Assembly: GCF_030580855.1 (NCBI RefSeq)
Contig: NZ_JAUQOP010000011.1
Coordinates: 62,001-126,000 of the forward strand
Length of the DNA: 64,000 nucleotides
Direction of reading: 5' to 3'
Source of the DNA: Pseudomonas citrullilanati
GTDB lineage: Bacteria; Pseudomonadota; Gammaproteobacteria; Pseudomonadales; Pseudomonadaceae
A program made the translations under genes and the position numbers. The number at the start of each line of letters is the position of its first letter. Position 1 is the first letter of the stretch. The notes under the pieces are model-generated. The model was not told the DNA's origin. It saw only the letters and a list, made by a program, of their open reading frames with translations, and made no database searches. Below, piece after piece: positions 59,148 to 64,000 of this stretch.

Positions 59148-61355
59148 ATGCACAATGACGGGAATGTAGTGCCTTTACACAAGGTATCTGCCGACCAGGC
59201 GACTCGTTCGCCGCTCCCGCGCCTGCCGGTGATTCTGCTCCAGGTTCGCGACAAGGCCGCGCAGCAACTGCGCCAGGGCCTGCAAGGGCTGTTCGATAAC
59301 GCCGACGACACCCTGTTCGAAATGGCCGACCGAGCGCGGGACGATATCGAACAGAACCTGTTCTTCGAAGCCATGCGCGACTTGCGCCTCAAGCGCAAGA
59401 GCATCGAGCGCGAGTTCATCGAGCAGTTTTTCGAGGCGTTCGTCCGCCTGGCCCAATACGACGTTACCCAGGCCACCCTGGCCCCCGTCCCGGCTTCCTG
59501 CACCTCGCCCCAACCGTCCCATGAAGAGCTGGAGCGACATCTGGCGGTCGAGGCCATGGTCAACCGGGTGCTCAAGCGCGATGGCCTGGCGCTCGAACAA
59601 TTGACCGCCCGGCTCGGCGCGTTGCTGGCCCGGCCGTTGGCGAACGCCCATAACCCCCTGAGCCCTGGGCTGCTGTGCGAGAACTTCCTGCAAGCCGGGC
59701 GCAACCTGGGCGTTGGGATCAAGGTCAAGCTGATCCTGCTCAAGCTCTTCGAACGCTATGTGTTGAGCGAATGCGACCCGCTCTACGCCGAAGCCAACCA
59801 GTTGCTGGCGGCCACTGGTATCTTGCCGGAGCTCAAGGCCGCACCGTCGCGACGCGCCTCGGATCGCGTCGAGGAGCCTGCGCGGCCCAAGGCCGAAACC
59901 GTGACCAAGCCCCGGGCGGCCGAGGTCGATGACAGCGTGCAGGAAGTGTTCGCGGCGTTGCAGAAGCTGCTGATGCAAGTGCGCGGCAGCGTCGCGCCGA
60001 CCCTGGAAGCCAGCGCGCCGGCCCAGCCGATTTCCACCCGCGACCTGTTGCGATTGCTGTCCCATCTGCAGCAGTACGCGCCCACTGTCCGGGACGAATT
60101 CGACCTGCGCGGCCAGCTTGAGCAACTGCTGACACGGGTCAGTGTCCGCAGCGGCAAGTCCCGGGTAGTCGAGGACGCGGATGAGGATGTCATCAACCTG
60201 ATCTCGATGATGTTCGAGTTCATCCTCGACGACCATAACCTGCCGGATTCCTTCAAGGCGCTGATCGGTCGCCTGCAGATCCCGATGCTCAAGGTCGCGG
60301 TGCAGGACAAGAGTTTCTTCAGCCGCGGCAACCATCCCGCCCGGCGGCTGCTCAATGAAATCGCCGCCGCCGCCATGGGCTGGGGCGATTGCGATGATCA
60401 TCAGCGCGACGCGCTCTACCTGCGCATCGAGCAGGTGGTGCAACGCCTGTTGAATGATTACGTCGATGATCCGGCGATCTTTTCCGAGCTGCTCGCCGAT
60501 TTCCTCGCCTTCACCAGCGACGAGCGCCGCCGCTGCGAATTGCTCGAACAGCGCATCCGCGATGCCGAGGAAGGGCGCGCCAAGGCCGAGTTGGCGCGCT
60601 TGCGGGTCGAGGGCGCGCTGAACCAGGTCATGCTGGGCAAGGTCTTGCCACAGGCCGTGGTGGAATTCGTCCTGCAGGCCTGGAGCCAGGTGCTCCTGCT
60701 GACCTGTTTCAAGCACGGCAAGTACTCCGCCGAGTGGCAGGCCGACGTCCTGACCCTGGAGCAGTTGATCTGGAGCGTCCAGCCCCACGACGAGCCCGAT
60801 GCCGGCTTGCGTCTGCTGGCGATGGTGCCGGAGTTGCTCAAGGCCCTGCGTGAAGGGCTGAGCCGCTCGGCGTTCGACCCGTTCGCCACCAGCGAGTTTT
60901 TCAGCGAACTGGAGGTCCTGCACGTCCAGGCCTTGGAGCGCATGGGGCAGGCCCAGGCCCAGGCGCCATCGGCGGATTCACCGGCGATGGTCGAAGTGTC
61001 GGAGAAGATTGTCTTGCGTACGTCGCAGAAAGGCCCGGGGGACAGTGCGGCGGTGCGCTTGCCGGCCGATGACGTGGGCTTGCGCCAGGTCGATCAACTG
61101 CGCCTGGGCAGTTGGGTCGAGTTCCAGGAAGACGATGACAACACCTTGCGGTGCAAGCTGGCGGCGATCATCGAGGCCACCGGCAAATACATCTTCGTCA
61201 ACCGCACCGGCCTTAAAGTGCAGGAGCACAGCCGCACCAGCCTGGCGCTGGAATTCCGCCGGGGGGCGGCGCGCCTGCTGGACGACACGTTGCTGTTCGA
61301 CCGGGCCCTGGAGTCGGTGCTGGGCAACCTGCGCCAGCTCAATCGCGGCAAGTGA
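59148..61355 (+). CDS. DUF1631 family protein
   Basis: The 735-residue cytoplasmic protein matches DUF1631 over most of its length ('ILLQVRDKAAQQLRQGLQG', 'DLRLKRKSIEREFIEQFFEAF', 'LISMMFEFILDDHNLPDSFK', 'LIGRLQIPMLKVAV'). The last 90 residues ('LRLGSWVEFQEDDDNTLRCK', 'IFVNRTGLKVQEHS') look like a PilZ-related barrel, which might bind a cyclic dinucleotide, but the classical RxxxR...DxSxxG motif is not obvious. Function is not established. It lies upstream of ampD-ampE and divergent from nadC, the usual Pseudomonas arrangement. Confidence 0.85.
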   Translation: MHNDGNVVPLHKVSADQATRSPLPRLPVILLQVRDKAAQQLRQGLQGLFDNADDTLFEMADRARDDIEQNLFFEAMRDLRLKRKSIEREFIEQFFEAFVRLAQYDVTQATLAPVPASCTSPQPSHEELERHLAVEAMVNRVLKRDGLALEQLTARLGALLARPLANAHNPLSPGLLCENFLQAGRNLGVGIKVKLILLKLFERYVLSECDPLYAEANQLLAATGILPELKAAPSRRASDRVEEPARPKAETVTKPRAAEVDDSVQEVFAALQKLLMQVRGSVAPTLEASAPAQPISTRDLLRLLSHLQQYAPTVRDEFDLRGQLEQLLTRVSVRSGKSRVVEDADEDVINLISMMFEFILDDHNLPDSFKALIGRLQIPMLKVAVQDKSFFSRGNHPARRLLNEIAAAAMGWGDCDDHQRDALYLRIEQVVQRLLNDYVDDPAIFSELLADFLAFTSDERRRCELLEQRIRDAEEGRAKAELARLRVEGALNQVMLGKVLPQAVVEFVLQAWSQVLLLTCFKHGKYSAEWQADVLTLEQLIWSVQPHDEPDAGLRLLAMVPELLKALREGLSRSAFDPFATSEFFSELEVLHVQALERMGQAQAQAPSADSPAMVEVSEKIVLRTSQKGPGDSAAVRLPADDVGLRQVDQLRLGSWVEFQEDDDNTLRCKLAAIIEATGKYIFVNRTGLKVQEHSRTSLALEFRRGAARLLDDTLLFDRALESVLGNLRQLNRGK

Positions 61356-61419
61356 TCGCGCAGCCCGGCCCGATCACGGCATACTGACGGCATCCACCGT
61401 CGTCTCCGAAGGAACCCGT

Positions 61420-61980
61420 ATGCAGTTGGACTCCGCGAGCGGTTGGTGCGAGGGCGTGCGTCATTGCCCTTCGCCCAACTTCAATGCGCGCCCCGAGGGC
61501 GAGATCTCCTTGCTGGTGATCCACAACATCAGCTTGCCACCGGCCCAGTTCGCAACGGGCAAGGTGCAGGAGTTCTTCCAGAATCGCCTGGATGTCACGG
61601 AACATCCTTACTTTGCCGGTATCGCCGACCTGCGTGTCTCCGCGCATTTCCTGATCGAACGTGACGGCGCCGTCACCCAGTTTGTCTCTTGCCTGGACCG
61701 GGCGTGGCATGCGGGCGTCTCGTGTTTCGAAGGGCGGGAAACCTGCAATGATTTTTCCCTGGGCATCGAGCTGGAGGGCACCGATGATGTGCCCTTTACC
61801 GACGCGCAGTACACCTCCCTGGTGGCGTTGACCCGGCAGTTGCAGGCGGCCTTCAGCGCGATCACGGTGCAGCGTATCTGCGGGCACAGCGACATTGCCC
61901 CGGGACGCAAGACTGATCCGGGACCGGCATTCGACTGGGCGCGCTATCGTGCGGCCCTGACAGAAGGGGAAGGACAATGA
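61420..61980 (+). CDS. ampD: 1,6-anhydro-N-acetylmuramoyl-L-alanine amidase AmpD
   Basis: The 186-residue zinc amidase has the conserved residues of cytoplasmic AmpD: H35 ('VIHNISLP'), E117 ('GIELEGTDD'), H156 ('CGHSDIAPGRKTDPG'), K164 and D166. It trims recycled anhydro-muropeptides; its loss activates AmpR and the ampC beta-lactamase. ATG 61420 (MQLDSASGW) follows GAAGGA. It overlaps ampE by four bases. Confidence 0.96.
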   Translation: MQLDSASGWCEGVRHCPSPNFNARPEGEISLLVIHNISLPPAQFATGKVQEFFQNRLDVTEHPYFAGIADLRVSAHFLIERDGAVTQFVSCLDRAWHAGVSCFEGRETCNDFSLGIELEGTDDVPFTDAQYTSLVALTRQLQAAFSAITVQRICGHSDIAPGRKTDPGPAFDWARYRAALTEGEGQ

Positions 61981-62813
61981 GTTTTCTGGTGTTGCTGCTG
62001 GCGGTCTGGATCGAGAAATTCTCGGCCCTGCGCCAGCGCGTCCAGCGCGATGGCGGTTGGCTGCGTGAATTGAATACGCTGGAGGCTCGGCCCCGCTGGG
62101 TCAATCGGCCCTGGCTCGTGTTGGTCGTTCTGGTGTTGCTGCCGGTGGCGTTGCTGGCATTGCTGCTCTGGGTACTGGAGCCGGTGGCCTATGGCTTGCT
62201 CGCGTTGCCGGTGCACTTGCTGGTGGTGATCTACAGCCTGGGGCGTGGCGATCTGTTGGCCGACCTGGGGCCGTTTCGCGATGCCTGGCGGCGCGAGGAC
62301 CTGCAAGCGGCTGCCCATGTGGCCAAGCGTGACCTGGGCATCGAAGCCGACGACGGCGATCAACTGCTGGAGCGGGTCCAGGGGCATCTGTTGTGGCAGG
62401 CCTACCAGAGCTTTTTCGCGGTGATCTTCTGGTATTTCCTGCTGGGCCCGGTGGCGGCCCTCAGCTATCGACTGCTGGCGCTGGCCGCCGAGCACAGCCA
62501 GAACCCCGGCGTCGCCGAGCGTGCCGGGCAACTGCGCCATGCCTTCGACTGGGTGCCGGTGCGCTTGCTCGCAGCGAGCTTCGCCTTGGTGGGCAATTTC
62601 GTCGCGGTCAGCCGGGTGATGTTGCATGAACTGTTGAACTGGAACATCAGCGCCGCCGACCTGATCGACAAGGTTGGCCTGGTGGCTGGCGAAATCCCCA
62701 GGCCCATGGCCGGGCCGGACGGGATCAACAGCCTGGATCGGCTCTGGGAACTGCTGCTGCGCGCAGCGGTGCTCTGGTATGCCGGGTTTGCGTTGTGGAC
62801 GGTGTTGGCCTGA
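61977..62813 (+). CDS. ampE: AmpE, inner-membrane protein
   Basis: The 278-residue protein has four or more hydrophobic segments ('PWLVLVVLVLLPVALLALLL', 'YGLLALPVHLLVVIYSLG', 'FFAVIFWYFLLGPVAALSY') and the AmpE pattern 'SLGRGDLLADLGPFRDAWR' and 'HAFDWVPVRLLAASFALVGN'. It resembles CobD-type proteins and is linked to beta-lactamase regulation through the ampDE operon; its biochemical role is unclear. Confidence 0.93.
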   Translation: MSFLVLLLAVWIEKFSALRQRVQRDGGWLRELNTLEARPRWVNRPWLVLVVLVLLPVALLALLLWVLEPVAYGLLALPVHLLVVIYSLGRGDLLADLGPFRDAWRREDLQAAAHVAKRDLGIEADDGDQLLERVQGHLLWQAYQSFFAVIFWYFLLGPVAALSYRLLALAAEHSQNPGVAERAGQLRHAFDWVPVRLLAASFALVGNFVAVSRVMLHELLNWNISAADLIDKVGLVAGEIPRPMAGPDGINSLDRLWELLLRAAVLWYAGFALWTVLA

Positions 62814-62832
62814 AGGCAACAACGCAATCCTT

Positions 62833-62941
62833 GTGGCGAGGGGATTTATCCCCGTTGGGCTGCAAAGCAGCCCCATCGATTTCAGGCACGAGAGTGATGG
62901 GGGCCGCTTCGCGCCCCAGCGGGGATAAATCCCCTCACCAC
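62833..62941. repeat. REP doublet, GTGGCGAGGGGATTTATCCCC type
   Basis: Two inverted copies of the palindrome GGGGATTTATCCCC with flanking GTGGCGA / TCACCAC face each other, with a second pair GGGCTGC...GCAGCCC inside. This REP family is different from the one at 24352-24438. It separates ampE from the chemoreceptor gene and may end the ampDE message. Confidence 0.8.
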
Positions 62942-62958
62942 AGAACAACCCGTTAACC

Positions 62959-62985
62959 TTAAGTTACAAATCTCCCCGCCGATTT
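62959..62985 (+). promoter_or_regulatory. Flagellar sigma28 (FliA) promoter of the chemoreceptor gene
   Basis: TTAAGTTA (62959-62966), an 11-base spacer and GCCGATTT (62978-62985) match the FliA consensus TAAAGTTT-N11-GCCGATAA in 13 of 16 positions. It lies about 90 bases before the GTG start, so expression with the flagellar regulon is expected. Confidence 0.8.
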
Positions 62986-63076
62986 AGGCTATATAGGGAC
63001 AGCGCCCCGAATGGTGGCTTTCTGCTGTCTCTGTGCGCCAGCCATAACAATAAGAACACTACCGGGAGGCTTCCTT

Positions 63077-64000
63077 GTGAAGAGTTTGCTCTGGCCCGCT
63101 GTCGCGCTGATGAACCGCCTGAGCTTCGGCATGAAGTTCAGCCTGATCAGCGTGTTGTTCCTGGTGCCGATGCTGGTGACCAACTTTTTCCTGGTGCGTG
63201 ATTCCTACCGCGAATTCCAGGGCACCCAGGTGGAGCTGCAAAGCCTCGATCTCTTGGGCAGCAGCCTGGCCTTGCGCCGGGACCTGGAAACCCTGAACAA
63301 CCTGGTGCAGATCAACGCCAGCCTGGGTCAGTCCGGCAAGGCCGGGGACGTGGAAGCGAAGATCGGCACCCTCGAACAACAAGTCCTGGCGCGTCTGCAA
63401 GGCATGAGTGCCATGGCGGTCGAACCCGAGCAGGTCAGTGCCTTCGATGCCAAGCGCGACGAGATGATTGCCGCATTCAAGGCCCAGCAGGCTGAAAGCT
63501 CGTTGCAGAGCAAGAGTGCGCTGATCGGCAAGCTACTCAACAATGCCCAGACGTTCAGCCAGATCATCGCCAGCCAGGCGGGGCTGAGCCGCGACAACCA
63601 GAGCGACATTCGCCAGCTCAGCGAATTGATCATCGGCATGACCCCGAAAGTCACCCAACTGCTGGGCGAAGGCCGGGCGCTGGGTGCATCGTCGCTGGGG
63701 CTGGGGTTTCTCAATTCGGCATCGAGCACCCGCTTCGATGAATTGCTGGCCCAGATCGAAAAGCTCCAGGGCGAATACGATGTGAAACTGCAGGACACCC
63801 TGGGCGCCAGCAAGGCGGCCGGGCAAGCCTTGGCCGAGCAGGCCGACGGCAGCAAGGCCAGCCTGAAGAAGACCAGCGAGCTGATCGAAGAGCAGGTGGT
63901 GATGGCCGATACCCTCGATGCGCCGTGGCCGGCGTTCTACGACCAGGTCAGCGGCCTGATGGCGCAGACCTACCGGTTGAACGAGGCGACCCAGGACTTC
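63077..64000 (+). CDS. Methyl-accepting chemotaxis protein, N-terminal part
   Basis: The gene begins with GTG 63077 after GGGAGG and stays open for 308 codons to the window end. The visible part has a membrane helix ('FSLISVLFLVPMLVTNFFLV', about residues 22-41) and a long helical periplasmic sensor region of about 260 residues without cysteine or a PAS/Cache signature by eye. The position after nadC-DUF1631-ampD-ampE matches the P. aeruginosa chemoreceptor next to ampE. HAMP and signalling domains should follow outside the window. The ligand is unknown. A FliA promoter stands upstream. Confidence 0.88.
   Translation, partial: MKSLLWPAVALMNRLSFGMKFSLISVLFLVPMLVTNFFLVRDSYREFQGTQVELQSLDLLGSSLALRRDLETLNNLVQINASLGQSGKAGDVEAKIGTLEQQVLARLQGMSAMAVEPEQVSAFDAKRDEMIAAFKAQQAESSLQSKSALIGKLLNNAQTFSQIIASQAGLSRDNQSDIRQLSELIIGMTPKVTQLLGEGRALGASSLGLGFLNSASSTRFDELLAQIEKLQGEYDVKLQDTLGASKAAGQALAEQADGSKASLKKTSELIEEQVVMADTLDAPWPAFYDQVSGLMAQTYRLNEATQDF

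Overview
The window is chromosomal DNA of a Pseudomonas, most likely of the P. fluorescens group. The gene order grpE-dnaK-dnaJ-dapB-carA-carB-greA, rlmE-ftsH-folP-glmM-tpiA-secG-tRNA-rimP-nusA-infB-rbfA-truB-rpsO-pnp and nadC-DUF1631-ampD-ampE-chemoreceptor is the familiar Pseudomonas order. The tmRNA tag reads ANDDKYGQEFAIAA and REP-type palindromes of Pseudomonas style occur between genes. Species cannot be fixed from the sequence alone.

Region 1 (1-14790) is accessory DNA inserted at the 3' end of ssrA. A 26-bp near-copy of the ssrA 3' end lies at 1281-1306 and the intact gene ends at 14792, which bounds a 13.5-kb island. The integrase sits directly beside ssrA. Inside are three modules that look like phage defence: (a) a DCTPP1/MazG-like nucleotide pyrophosphatase followed by a DUF2075 helicase with an N-terminal PD-(D/E)XK-type nuclease signature; (b) an overlapping three-gene cassette of HigB-like toxin, HigA-HTH/ImmA-IrrE metallopeptidase and a Beta-family protein, behind a sigma70 promoter flanked by two palindromic operators; (c) a 1270-residue reverse transcriptase-nitrilase fusion of the DRT1 (UG1) type. 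A second tyrosine recombinase with a coupled small gene follows, then almost 1 kb of non-coding DNA with three inverted repeats. Modules b and c are clearly richer in A+T than the chromosome. To the left of the distal att site, 1-1280 holds a zincin-like protein and a decayed DUF3987 gene, probably the remains of an older insertion.

Region 2 (14792-25000) runs from ssrA through a small exported protein to a complete lactate utilisation cluster (lldP, lutA, lutB, lutC, D-lactate dehydrogenase, all on the minus strand) with its divergent GntR regulator lldR and a 17-bp operator in the shared promoter region. After a REP doublet comes smpB, the protein partner of ssrA.

Region 3 (25000-35250) has an NSS-family transporter, ratA-rnfH, bamE, fur, recN and the heat-shock genes grpE, dnaK and dnaJ with two excellent sigma32 promoters, then dapB. 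Region 4 (35250-47100) carries carA (behind a transcription attenuator), carB, greA, a DUF4149 membrane protein, yhbY, rlmE, ftsH, folP, glmM and tpiA. Region 5 (47100-56830) is secG, tRNA-Leu(GAG), initiator tRNA, the rimP-nusA-infB-rbfA-truB-rpsO-pnp translation/RNA cluster and tRNA-Thr(CGT). Region 6 (56830-64000) has a periplasmic coiled-coil repeat protein, a DUF6388 protein, nadC, a DUF1631 protein, ampD, ampE, a REP doublet and a chemoreceptor cut by the window end and preceded by a sigma28 promoter.

The core genes are ordinary. The new-biology candidates are modules a and b in the ssrA island and the structured non-coding block next to the second recombinase.
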